Below, one piece after another: positions 10,142 through 18,977 of a stretch of 64,000 nt of DNA. The notes under the pieces were generated by a model that did no database searches, was not told the DNA's origin, and worked only from the letters and a program-made list of their open reading frames with translations. The first letter of the stretch is position 1. Every line of letters begins with the position of its first letter. The position numbers and the translations under genes were made by a program. The stretch spans positions 357,118 through 421,117 of the forward strand of contig JACJYM010000001.1 in assembly GCA_020636155.1 (NCBI GenBank). Reading direction: 5' to 3'. Source of the DNA: Lewinellaceae bacterium. Lineage in GTDB: Bacteria; Bacteroidota; Bacteroidia; Chitinophagales; Saprospiraceae.

Positions 10142-11800
10142 ATGAAAACACGAATACAAATACTTTTATTCTTATTTCTAAATATATATCTCCAAGCGCA
10201 ATTTGTGCCACAGCCGATTGAATTTGAAGCACATACTCCCAATTGGGTTTACTATTCACAAGATACCAATGCGACTCCATCTGATATTGCACCTAATTAT
10301 AATCCTTATTCATCGCATTTGCCAATCAGTCAAATATATGGAAATCAATATTTATATATATTGGAGGCATCGAGAACACCTAGCCCTTACAGTGGACAAG
10401 ATGGTTGCTTGATTCATAAGCTAGATATAAATGATGGCAGCCTTCAATGGATTTATATAAATAATCAGTTCACTGGACTAAAAAATAGAGAAGATTATCT
10501 AGGTAGCTCATTTACCTTGGATGAAAATGATAAATTAAAGCTTTATGGACTAAAAGATATTAATCCAATAGATACAACTTCGCCGAAATTTAGCTTAAAT
10601 GGGCATGTTGTTAAAAGAGTCATCAATTCTAATGATGGGTCATTATTAATTGAAGATTATGGAAATGATTCGATAGAAGAAGCTAATTTTATAAACGGAA
10701 ATAATTATGGTCAGCAATTTATTATTGATGAAGCTGATAATGTAAAACGTATTGTTAAGCAACCTATAATAGATAATGGAATATTGAAGGATGATATTTT
10801 ATTGGTTAATATTGATGAGGAGTTGAATTATGATACGACAGCAACAGTGTTGTTAAGAAATGACACCGGCATATCTACCCAAGATATTAACCTTAGTTAT
10901 TATCCATCCATACGGACATATACTGAAAATAGTATGCTTGCCTTGATGGGATCAAAAAATTTAGAAAATGATCAAGAATCACCGTCTGCATTAGATTTGT
11001 ATTGGTTAAATTATAAAGACAATATGCATATTGAGAGGTCAGTGTCAGTAAGAGATTACATGATTTTTCCTCAAGATTATGTTTGGCCTGTTGATTTATC
11101 GACGGTTGATAAGCAAGTGGTATTAAGTCAGCTCGTAATCAATGACAATCCCAAATTTTGGTTTTTATGGTTGGATGAAAATGGGAACGAAAAGTTTTAT
11201 AGACAATCACTTGGCTACGATGGAAGAGGTTACGTAGATATTGACTTGATAAGGTCCTATGATGATAAATTATATCTAATAGGAAGACATTATAACAATA
11301 ATAAATTTGAATTTGATTTGCTGGAAATCAATGCCACGACAAATGATGTAAGATTAATAACAACATTTAGCCCAATTTTGAGAGAGGATGAACTTATTCA
11401 AGTGCTTAATCCCATATTGGTAGATAATCAGTTAATTATGTGTATGTATGTTAATACTTCATTTGATGGAATACCGACAATATATACGATGTATCTGTCA
11501 TTTACGGTAAGTGATGAAGGGCTATTGTCCTCAATTCAGGAGTCACAAAAGGAAGATATGGTGGTAAGGCTACAGAATCCAACCTTTGGAAATTTCGACT
11601 TAACTGTATTAAATATAATCGGTTCATCTAGGTACATGGTTAACATATATAGTTTAAATATATCTTTGGTAAATACCGGAGTACTTGATGAGAATGGCAA
11701 ATATCAGGCAGACCTCTCACACCTTCCTGCGGGATTATATCCTTATACGATTACTCATGAGGGTAGGGTCGTTTATAGTGGCAAGTGGGTGAAGGAGTAA
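10142..11800 (+). CDS. Secreted protein of unknown function with T9SS type A C-terminal signal
   Basis: I take the ATG at 10142 because it gives a clean signal peptide (MKTRIQILLFLFLNIYLQAQ); the TTG at 10133 only adds three residues. 553 residues in all. The body shows repeating strand-rich segments with LDENDKLKLYG, LWLDENGNEKFY and YDDKLYLIGRHY, suggestive of a beta-propeller or similar all-beta fold, but I recognise no family. The last ~75 residues (NPTFGNFDLTVLN ... LPAGLYPYTITHEGRVVYSGKWVKE) have the layout of a type A sorting domain. It has no close operon partner: a hairpin lies upstream and a repeat element downstream. Confidence 0.8.
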   Translation: MKTRIQILLFLFLNIYLQAQFVPQPIEFEAHTPNWVYYSQDTNATPSDIAPNYNPYSSHLPISQIYGNQYLYILEASRTPSPYSGQDGCLIHKLDINDGSLQWIYINNQFTGLKNREDYLGSSFTLDENDKLKLYGLKDINPIDTTSPKFSLNGHVVKRVINSNDGSLLIEDYGNDSIEEANFINGNNYGQQFIIDEADNVKRIVKQPIIDNGILKDDILLVNIDEELNYDTTATVLLRNDTGISTQDINLSYYPSIRTYTENSMLALMGSKNLENDQESPSALDLYWLNYKDNMHIERSVSVRDYMIFPQDYVWPVDLSTVDKQVVLSQLVINDNPKFWFLWLDENGNEKFYRQSLGYDGRGYVDIDLIRSYDDKLYLIGRHYNNNKFEFDLLEINATTNDVRLITTFSPILREDELIQVLNPILVDNQLIMCMYVNTSFDGIPTIYTMYLSFTVSDEGLLSSIQESQKEDMVVRLQNPTFGNFDLTVLNIIGSSRYMVNIYSLNISLVNTGVLDENGKYQADLSHLPAGLYPYTITHEGRVVYSGKWVKE

Positions 11801-11837
11801 GTACGTTAAATTGACTGAGAAAATTTCTCGTAGAAAT

Positions 11838-12047
11838 TCTAAACTTCTGTTTCTAGTCTGCTCCTTTGGAGGAGCTGCCCACAGGATGGGGAGGATTTAT
11901 TATTCCTCTCTTTTTGGAATTGCTCCAAAAATAGCCCCGAAGGGGTGTAATATCTTTAGCCCCGTACAACGTGCGGGGCTATACCATAGTACCTAACCCG
12001 TTTTGGCGTTATTTTTGCCTCCTTCGCAAAAATTGTGACAAAACATT
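11838..12047. repeat. Solitary copy of the hairpin part of the 7-9 kb repeat
   Basis: It carries the same landmarks in the same order as 8390-8590: GGAGGATTTATTATTCC, the CCCCGAAGGGG hairpin, TAGCCCCGTACAACGTGCGGGGCTA, TTTTGGCGTTATTTTTGCC and TTCGCAAAAATTGTGAC. It fills the gap between two convergent genes (stops at 11800 and 12071), the typical place of REP-like elements. The apparent 61-codon frame at 11811-11996 is a by-product of the repeat. Confidence 0.8.
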
Positions 12048-12070
12048 TTTTAATTAAATTTCAAAACTAA

Positions 12071-13873
12071 CTATTCCTTTACCAATTTTCCACTCTTGAT
12101 GAATACCTTACCATCATAAAACTCCCAGACATAGACACCCGATGTCAGATGTGCAAGCGAGAGGCTATTCCAGCCATATCGGACATTGCTGCGCTGTACT
12201 TCTCTGCCCTGTATGTCTCTGATAATCATCACTCCATGCTCGGGTAGGTAATCGCTTAAAATAACCAATAAGTCATCAATCACAGGATTGGGATAGAGGC
12301 TAATGTCCGCGATGTCTGACACCTCGATACTTGATGAAGTACCTATGATGAGGGTACGGCAGGTCGTGTTACTGCTATTCTCATTACTCACGGTGAGACA
12401 TACCTCATAGACGCCTTTGTCTTCGTACTGATGCATAGGGTATCTCTCTATGCTGGTGCTGCCATCGCCGAAGTCCCACTCCCACTGTTCGGGTCGGTAA
12501 TAGCTCAGATCGGTAAACCGAACTTCCAGATAGTCGGTATCTTGCTCGTAGCGAAACTTTGCCACAGGATGATTGTCAAGCCCCAGTGTGTCGCAGGGGC
12601 TGCCATCCAGTGGGCCTAGACGGAAGTTAGGAATATTAGGTATCGTACGTGCAAACGATGCCGTCTGAATGCTGTGCTGATTCACTTCACAAGCCTCTCC
12701 TTCCAGATCAGGGTTTTCTATGCGGTGCATCTCCCGATTGTTTGCTGAGGTGGGTATGATGTATATCTTACCATCAGGACCCAACTTCATGGGACCAAAA
12801 TGTGTCGACTTGCCTGAGGTCTCCGAATAATAATGTACATAGCCATCGTACTCTGCTACTTCTTGTCTAGATGCCTTAAAATCTTCTGCTTCCAGATCAT
12901 ACTGATACACATGCAGGCGATTACACATATATAGATATCTACCTGAGTATGAAAAAGCGACGCCACCCGAGACATCCAATAAATCACTGTGGAACGTATC
13001 TTCTCGATAATTGGACAACAATCCTGTACGCCTGTCAAAATCATACAGATGTAGCTTTATGCCATCCGCACCTTCTTTATATGAATTAATCAGTGCATAC
13101 TTGCTCCCATCTTCTGAGAAGATGGCCTGACCAATACCTCTACCACTCTTTAGCCCTATCTTCTGAATCCCTTGATAGTGTATTCCTAATGGGTCTATCA
13201 GATAAGTATGATACTCATCATGATCAGTTCGTGGTTTAAGTAGCCACCAATCTCTTCCATTTGCATGTCGACAGGTCATTATTTTACCACCAGATAATGT
13301 ATCAGTTACCAATATCGAATCTTTCCATAAAACCTCTCCACGCATCCCAGATGAAATTTGGATGAGGTTACAGGTCATCCAGTATTCTATATTTGTATTC
13401 AAGTCATAATCTTCTTGAAACATATAATATTCATTATTGCTATCTGGCTTATTTATCAATAAAGCACCTGTCCTCATAGGAAATCCAAATCTTAACATGG
13501 TATCCTGATATGGGATATTCCAATATTCCCAAAATGGACCATAATTGAGGGTGTCACCATTAATCAATATCTCATCCCTACCGTTGCAGATGAACATGCC
13601 ATTTGAGTATAATAATAACTTGCCCTCCTTATCACACAGACTTGTATTGGTCTCCTGAAAATCATAAATCCTGTCAGGTATATAACCGATGCGGGTGGGC
13701 TCATAATTAAAGTTTATCTCACTGGCTCCCCATAAACTGTCAGTAGGTTGACTATCAAGAAAATCTTTGCCTATCAGCCAAATATTGTCTTGTTTCTGCG
13801 AGAATAAAGAAATCGTAAACATAGTAAGAATTATTATACATATATATCTTACAACAAATTTTCCATTAATCAT
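12071..13873 (-). CDS. Secreted PKD-domain protein with T9SS type A C-terminal signal
   Basis: 600 residues starting at an ATG (13873) with an N-terminal signal peptide ending near LFSQKQ. The first ~400 residues contain propeller-like motifs (LLLYSNGMFICNG, FSEDGSKYALI, FSYSGRYLYMCN, GPDGKIYIIP). Residues about 425-510 are a PKD domain (KFRYEQDTDYLEVRF, EWDFGDGSTS, YEDKGVYEVCLTVSN). The last ~80 residues are a type A sorting domain (SLYPNPVIDDLLV ... GVYVWEF ... SGKLVKE). Such proteins are exported through the T9SS and placed on the surface or released; the target is unknown. Confidence 0.85.
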   Translation of the reverse strand: MINGKFVVRYICIIILTMFTISLFSQKQDNIWLIGKDFLDSQPTDSLWGASEINFNYEPTRIGYIPDRIYDFQETNTSLCDKEGKLLLYSNGMFICNGRDEILINGDTLNYGPFWEYWNIPYQDTMLRFGFPMRTGALLINKPDSNNEYYMFQEDYDLNTNIEYWMTCNLIQISSGMRGEVLWKDSILVTDTLSGGKIMTCRHANGRDWWLLKPRTDHDEYHTYLIDPLGIHYQGIQKIGLKSGRGIGQAIFSEDGSKYALINSYKEGADGIKLHLYDFDRRTGLLSNYREDTFHSDLLDVSGGVAFSYSGRYLYMCNRLHVYQYDLEAEDFKASRQEVAEYDGYVHYYSETSGKSTHFGPMKLGPDGKIYIIPTSANNREMHRIENPDLEGEACEVNQHSIQTASFARTIPNIPNFRLGPLDGSPCDTLGLDNHPVAKFRYEQDTDYLEVRFTDLSYYRPEQWEWDFGDGSTSIERYPMHQYEDKGVYEVCLTVSNENSSNTTCRTLIIGTSSSIEVSDIADISLYPNPVIDDLLVILSDYLPEHGVMIIRDIQGREVQRSNVRYGWNSLSLAHLTSGVYVWEFYDGKVFIKSGKLVKE

Positions 13874-14077
13874 AGGTTATATTTTTCATTCCTTAAATAC
13901 TAAATTATACTTTCGTCGTCCCTTAAAAACAGATAAAACTCTATTCCCACTAATACAGACAATTTAAAGATAGGAAAAATATTGGGACTAATAAAATGTT
14001 TCTATTCATGTACTGAATAATAATATTTCACATTTCACCATACTAATATCCTCATCCAAAAAATTGAGTCCACTTAA

Positions 14078-14109
14078 TTTTTGAATTATTCCCAGTTTTA
14101 TAATATTTG
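14078..14109 (+). promoter_or_regulatory. Candidate promoter for the thioredoxin-like gene
   Basis: TTTTTG at 14078-14083 and TAATATTTG at 14101-14109, 17 nt apart, approximate the Bacteroidota pair TTTG ... TAnnTTTG, with one extra base in the -7 box. It lies about 75 nt before the start at 14182. The rest of the 308-nt gap from 13874 shows nothing else I can assign. Confidence 0.35.
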
Positions 14110-14181
14110 CAACATTGTATCGCATACCACGTTATCAATAAAGCTTCGTATTTTTTTACACATAAAGAAATTTTGACTTTT

Positions 14182-15354
14182 ATGAAATATATTTTTTCTC
14201 TCCTCTTGGTACTTATCTTCCAGATTAATTCATCTTCTCAGGGTATTGAGTTTTTTCATGGGACATGGAAAGAAGCTCTTGAAAAAGCAAAAGCCGAGGA
14301 AAAAGTTTTATTTGTCGATTGTTATGCCACATGGTGTGGCCCCTGCAAAATGATGGCTTCGCGAGTGTTTACTCTAGATGAGGTTGGAGAGTTTTTTAAC
14401 CAAAACTTCATTAACCTAAAACTCGATATGGAACAGATGGATGGTAGAAAATTTGAGAGCAATTACCCGGTTTCGGCTTACCCTACCCTCTACTTTTTGG
14501 ATGGTGAAGGAAAAATTCTCAAGAAGGTACGTGGTGCCCAACAAAAAGAAAGCTTACTCCAGCTGGCAGAAGAAGCCATTAAGGCCAATGACCAAAGCGG
14601 TAAATATGCGGAAATGTACGAAGGTGGAAATCGGGATTTTGACGTGGTACTGAAATACATCACAACCCTGAACAGCGCCGGCAAACCCTCTCTCAAAATT
14701 GCCAATGAATACCTCCAAGAATACGGAAGCACTCTGGACGAATCCCAAAGGTCAAAAATCCTATTTAATGCATGCACCGAAGCCGATTCAAAGATTTTTA
14801 ACGAGATGATTGACCATAAAAAAAATATTTTAAAATATTATACCGAAGAAGAATGGAACAATAAAATCATCGCGGCTTGTAACGAAACAGTTAAAAAATC
14901 TATTGATTTTGAAATGAAAGATTTGCTGGATGAAGCTCTAGACAAATCCAAATATGCGGATAAATCCACCGCAGAAAAATTTAGATACCAGGCGGGAATG
15001 ACCTACGGATACAAAATGGGTGATGAAAAAATGTATTATGAAAATGCCAAAAATCTTTACAAAAAAATAGGTAAAAATGATCCTCAAGTTTTGAGTCAAT
15101 TGGTGGTGGATCTGAATGCCAATCATGCAAACAATGAAGATTGTCGAAAACTGGCAGAGGAATGTGGTGAAAAACTTTACAAAGGGAATAAAAATGGGGA
15201 CAACCTAATACTATATGCGAAAACACTCGTCGCAAATGGCAAAACGAATGAAGCCATGAAACTCACCGATGAAGCCATCGAAAAAAATGCAGACAATCCA
15301 TCTGAAATGCAAAAATTAAACGCTTTGAAGAGGTTTTTAGATGCTAAAATGTAA
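14182..15354 (+). CDS. Exported thioredoxin-like protein with helical C-terminal extension
   Basis: I take the ATG at 14182, which gives 390 residues and a signal peptide (MKYIFSLLLVLIFQ, cleavage near SSSQ); the TTG at 14107 is spurious. Residues about 24-130 are a thioredoxin fold with the active-site motif WCGPC at residues 51-55 and the cis-proline segment YPVSAYPTLYFLDGEG. The remaining ~250 residues are lysine- and glutamate-rich helices with TPR-like spacing (AMKLTDEAIEKNADNPSEMQKLNAL at the end is one such helix pair). It probably works in the periplasm in thiol-disulfide exchange; the substrate is unknown. The downstream lptF/G-type gene starts 39 nt later on the same strand. Confidence 0.85.
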   Translation: MKYIFSLLLVLIFQINSSSQGIEFFHGTWKEALEKAKAEEKVLFVDCYATWCGPCKMMASRVFTLDEVGEFFNQNFINLKLDMEQMDGRKFESNYPVSAYPTLYFLDGEGKILKKVRGAQQKESLLQLAEEAIKANDQSGKYAEMYEGGNRDFDVVLKYITTLNSAGKPSLKIANEYLQEYGSTLDESQRSKILFNACTEADSKIFNEMIDHKKNILKYYTEEEWNNKIIAACNETVKKSIDFEMKDLLDEALDKSKYADKSTAEKFRYQAGMTYGYKMGDEKMYYENAKNLYKKIGKNDPQVLSQLVVDLNANHANNEDCRKLAEECGEKLYKGNKNGDNLILYAKTLVANGKTNEAMKLTDEAIEKNADNPSEMQKLNALKRFLDAKM

Positions 15355-15392
15355 TGGCTTCGTGACCATAATACGATAAATAAGTACCGACC

Positions 15393-16481
15393 TTGCTAAA
15401 GATTCTTGATAGATATATCATTAAGAAATACATCAGCACCTTCTTTTTTACGATGGTTCTGATTACCATGATTGCAATCACCATTGATTTTTTTGAAAAA
15501 GTCGATAAATTTCTCAGTGATGAGATGACTGCCAAGGAAATAGTTTTTGACTACTATCTCAATTTTATTCCTTGGATCAATGGATTGCTTTGGCCTCTAT
15601 TCGCCCTACTAGCGGTGATCTTTTTTACGAGTCGAATGGCTAAAAATTCAGAGATAATAGCCATCCTCGCATCAGGGGTTAGTTACCGGCGTTTTCTGCT
15701 TCCATTTATTGCTGCGGGAGGATTCATTGCAGTCCTGCTTTGGCTCGGTAATAACTACGTCATCCCAAACAGTAACAAGATAAAAACGGAATTTGAGAGT
15801 AAATACATTCGCAAAAGTATCATTCAGACTTTAAGTGGCAACATTCATTTTTTTCTCAATCCTAATGAGAAAGTTTACATTAGAAACTACAACAGTCGTG
15901 ACTCCGTCGTGAGAGGTTTTCGGTTGGAAAAGTTTCAAAATGGGCAGCTTACGAGCATCTTGAAGGCACAGCAACTCAAATTTGTCGAAGCACCCAACTT
16001 GTGGAAAATGAAAGGCATCGAAAGGAGATCAATAGATGGTCTAAAGGAAAGCCTCATGTTTGAACCAAAAGAAGAAATTGACACCAGTCTAAATTTTGTC
16101 CCCGAAGATTTTGTGAGATATTCTCGGCAGATGGAAATGATGACCACCGATGACCTCAAAGAATTTATAAAAATAGAACAGGACAAGGGTCTCGAAACAT
16201 CCAAATCTCTTATCATAGAGCTTTATAGAAGGACGGCCGACCCATTCACCATACTGATAGTCACCATCATGGGAGTCTGTATTGGTTCAAGAAAAGTAAG
16301 GGGAGGCATGGGTTTTCACCTTGCGGCAGGCGTAGTACTGGGTGCTATTTTTGTTATTTTGAGCAAGTTTTCGACCACCTTTTCTAGTAATCTGAGTTTG
16401 CCTCCGGCCATTGGTGTCTGGATACCCAATATTGTATTTGGGTTTATAGCCATCCTATTATACAAAGGGGCTCAAAAGTAA
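15393..16481 (+). CDS. LptF/LptG family permease (lipopolysaccharide transport)
   Basis: 362 residues. The only start before the first membrane helix is TTG at 15393 (in-frame TAA at 15381), and MLKILDRYIIKKYISTFFF is the usual N-terminus of the family. Membrane helices lie near residues 14-35, 58-80 and 100-120, followed by a periplasmic beta-rich domain (about 130-265, including the LNPNEKVYIRNYNSRDSVVRGF stretch) and three helices at the C-terminus. LptF and LptG form the inner-membrane channel that, with LptB, extracts lipopolysaccharide for transport. Whether this is the F or G subunit is not decided. It converges on tgt with a 9-nt gap. Confidence 0.9.
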   Translation: MLKILDRYIIKKYISTFFFTMVLITMIAITIDFFEKVDKFLSDEMTAKEIVFDYYLNFIPWINGLLWPLFALLAVIFFTSRMAKNSEIIAILASGVSYRRFLLPFIAAGGFIAVLLWLGNNYVIPNSNKIKTEFESKYIRKSIIQTLSGNIHFFLNPNEKVYIRNYNSRDSVVRGFRLEKFQNGQLTSILKAQQLKFVEAPNLWKMKGIERRSIDGLKESLMFEPKEEIDTSLNFVPEDFVRYSRQMEMMTTDDLKEFIKIEQDKGLETSKSLIIELYRRTADPFTILIVTIMGVCIGSRKVRGGMGFHLAAGVVLGAIFVILSKFSTTFSSNLSLPPAIGVWIPNIVFGFIAILLYKGAQK

Positions 16482-16490
16482 AATTTCAAC

Positions 16491-17621
16491 CTAAAGTCGT
16501 CGGCTTACATTTTTTACAGCCACAGTTTTCCACTCATCAAATGTACCTTCAATGATTTTGGAACGGGCATCGGTTACCAGCTGTAAAAAAAACGTCAAGT
16601 TATGCAAGGTCGCAATCTGTGCCGCGAGCAGTTCAGAAACTTTAAACAAATGTCTCAAATAGGCTTTAGTATGTAAGCGACTCGTCAGTGCCAAGCTGTT
16701 TTCGTCAATGGCTGAGAAATCTTCCTTCCACTTCTCATTCTTTACATTTATTACGCCATCGTAAGTGTACAGTATGCCATGCCTTGCATTTCTACTTGGC
16801 AGTACACAGTCCATCATATCGATACCCAATGCAATGCTTTCAAGAATATTTTCTGGAAGTCCGACCCCCATGAGATATCTCGGTTTCTCGATCGGTAAAA
16901 TGTCTGTGACTATGTCTGTCATGGCGTACATTTCTTCGTGTGGCTCTCCTACTGACAAACCTCCTATGGCATTGATATCTTGATCTTGATCGGCAATAAA
17001 TTGAGCCGATTCCATGCGAAGGTCTTTATAAGTACTTCCCTGTACAATAGGCGCTAAAGTCTGATTGTACCCATAGAGACTCTCCGTGTTTTCCATTTGA
17101 GTTATACACCTTTTCAACCATCGGTGAGTCATGTGCATAGAATTCCTTGCATATCGGTAATCACATGGATAAGGTGTGCATTCATCAAATGCCATGATGA
17201 TATCAGCCCCTATTTTACGCTGAACGTCTATGGCATATTCCGGTGAGAAAAACAAATATCTGCCATCAACATGCGATTGAAATTTTACCCCTTCTTCCTT
17301 TATTTTCCGTCTTCCTGCCAAAGAATAGACTTGATACCCACCACTATCCGTCAATATTGGTCTTTCCCAATTGATAAACTTATGTAGTCCTCCCGCCATT
17401 TCCAATACTTCTGTTCCGGGTCTGATATAAAGGTGATAGGTGTTTCCCAGGATGATTTTTGCATTAACCACTTCCCGCAATTCGTGTTGATGAACCCCCT
17501 TCACCGTGCCTTGCGTACCTACAGGCATGAATATAGGTGTAGGAATATCTCCATGAGCCGTCGCAATCGTTCCTGCCCGAGCCTTGGTCAACTTACTTTT
17601 TGCTTCTATGCTAAAATTCAT
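16491..17621 (-). CDS. tgt: tRNA-guanine transglycosylase (queuosine biosynthesis)
   Basis: 376 residues, full length. It exchanges guanine 34 in tRNAs with GUN anticodons for a queuine precursor. Seen: FMPVGTQGTVKGV, LGNTYHLYIRPG, the ILTDSGGYQV motif with catalytic Asp near residue 92, MAFDECTPYP, GGLSVGEPHEEM and MGVGLPENILE followed by DMMDCVLPSRNARHG, which contains the second catalytic Asp. The segment that normally carries the zinc ligands (C-x-C-x2-C before the xAYLRHLF motif) reads DENSLALTSRLHTKAYLRHLF, with no cysteine; the distal His (LHNLTFF) is kept. I recall similar cysteine-less sequences in other Bacteroidota, so it is probably still functional. Confidence 0.96.
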   Translation of the reverse strand: MNFSIEAKSKLTKARAGTIATAHGDIPTPIFMPVGTQGTVKGVHQHELREVVNAKIILGNTYHLYIRPGTEVLEMAGGLHKFINWERPILTDSGGYQVYSLAGRRKIKEEGVKFQSHVDGRYLFFSPEYAIDVQRKIGADIIMAFDECTPYPCDYRYARNSMHMTHRWLKRCITQMENTESLYGYNQTLAPIVQGSTYKDLRMESAQFIADQDQDINAIGGLSVGEPHEEMYAMTDIVTDILPIEKPRYLMGVGLPENILESIALGIDMMDCVLPSRNARHGILYTYDGVINVKNEKWKEDFSAIDENSLALTSRLHTKAYLRHLFKVSELLAAQIATLHNLTFFLQLVTDARSKIIEGTFDEWKTVAVKNVSRRL

Positions 17622-17828
17622 TTTCTCTTCTGATTTTTACAATTAGAATGAGCTTCAAAGGCTCACTAAAGTGTGCAAAAGTACTTTAAAACTAAAAAAG
17701 TCAGACATCTTTATTCTAATTGTTAGTAGCTCATCCTCTTCGAATACTTTCCCAACTACGACGCTTAGTAGTTCTTCCACCCAGGTGCATAGAATCGCCT
17801 ACATATTTGTACTATAAAAATTAATACA

Positions 17829-17993
17829 ATGAAAGAGAATCAAGTTAACAATGGAAGCAATCTGATATACGCCATTTGTTTCTTTTGCTTTCTGGCCATA
17901 TTAGAGGCCTGTATTTTAGGAGATGGAAATACACACCAACCTAATCACCAACTCGAATCACAAGAAATTTCAGCACATATTATTAACAATTAA
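17829..17993 (+). CDS. Small 54-residue putative lipoprotein or membrane peptide
   Basis: A 54-codon frame with an ATG, polar N-terminus, hydrophobic segment LIYAICFFCFLAILEAC (about residues 12-28) and a polar tail rich in His, Asn and Gln (GDGNTHQPNHQLESQ). LEAC resembles a lipobox. It ends 12 nt before the SH3-domain gene on the same strand, so the two may be cotranscribed. A near-consensus -7 box (CATATTTG) lies about 18 nt before the start. No family recognised; the frame could be chance, but the signal-like structure and spacing favour a gene. Confidence 0.5.
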   Translation: MKENQVNNGSNLIYAICFFCFLAILEACILGDGNTHQPNHQLESQEISAHIINN

Positions 17994-18005
17994 AATCTTT
18001 TGGTC

Positions 18006-18740
18006 ATGAAAAAAATCACAGTATTAATCGCCGTCTTATTTGCATTGCAATCTGCATTCTGCAACACCGATCCTGACACCACGACTCCTCTATCCAAACA
18101 ATTCGTTACCGCAAATAGTGGACTTTGCCTAAGGAATCAACCAAGGTCCAATGCCACTCAAATCACCGTGATACCATTCGGTGCCGCAGTTGAAATCCTT
18201 CCTGACACCTTAACTTATGGTGAAGAAACGGTGAGCTATGTCAAGGGGCAATGGAAAAAAGTACGGTATGAAAATCAGACAGGATATGTTTTCGACGGAT
18301 TTCTAGCAGCTTATGAATTACCTGTAAATCAATTTACTTTTCCGAGCAGCTACTATCTATCAGACATCATGTACACTTGGGCTTTTAAAAATTTTAAAAC
18401 ACAGAATTTTACAGTAGAGAAGTTTGCCAATGACTTTATGACTCAGTATTCTAAGACATTTGAAAATGGTGTGGCAAGTATCACTTATACGGATAAAAAT
18501 CAAATATTGGAGCTAAGTTTTTTTGATGATTCTAGGATATTCGATGTTTACCATATTGTAAGAAGCATCTTATTAAACAAAGAGGATCAAGAAAATTTTG
18601 ACCTACACAATATTGTCATAAAAAACAAGGAGGGCGAAGTCTCAAAAATAAGAAACGATGCATTCGGAAAAATTGAAATTACGAATTTGAAAAATGGGGG
18701 TGTAAAATTAAGCATCTCTGAAAATCAATCCTTTAGGTAA
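18006..18740 (+). CDS. Exported protein with bacterial SH3 domain
   Basis: I take the ATG at 18006 (MKKITVLIAVLFALQSAFCN, signal peptide); the TTG six bases earlier adds nothing. Residues about 30-105 form an SH3b domain: VTANSGLCLRNQPRSNATQI, VIPFGAAVEILPD, GQWKKVRYENQTGYVFDGFLA. Such domains usually bind peptidoglycan peptides or act as modules in envelope proteins. The C-terminal ~130 residues are unassigned. A rho-independent terminator follows 23 nt after the stop, so it ends its transcription unit. Confidence 0.8.
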   Translation: MKKITVLIAVLFALQSAFCNTDPDTTTPLSKQFVTANSGLCLRNQPRSNATQITVIPFGAAVEILPDTLTYGEETVSYVKGQWKKVRYENQTGYVFDGFLAAYELPVNQFTFPSSYYLSDIMYTWAFKNFKTQNFTVEKFANDFMTQYSKTFENGVASITYTDKNQILELSFFDDSRIFDVYHIVRSILLNKEDQENFDLHNIVIKNKEGEVSKIRNDAFGKIEITNLKNGGVKLSISENQSFR

Positions 18741-18763
18741 TCATAATAAGCATTAAATCCCTT

Positions 18764-18795
18764 CCCTCAGTCACCACGGTGTCTGAGGGTTTTTT
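18764..18795 (+). terminator. Rho-independent terminator after the SH3-domain gene
   Basis: Arms CCCTCAG (18764-18770) and CTGAGGG (18783-18789), with a further CACC/GGTG pairing inside, followed at once by TTTTTT and a T-rich tail. Confidence 0.85.
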
Positions 18796-18977
18796 ATTTT
18801 ATTTTTTTCTGAAATTTCCGTTCAAACCTACAAAGATTAATATCTTTAGGCGGATTAATCACAGAATGAAACCATTGGTTACGACTTAGATTGGCTTCTA
18901 TTAAAAAAATGGAGTGCCAATAAGCAATGTTTATCAAATGAACTGTGTCCCAAAAGACCTTAAAAACTTACTTTTTT

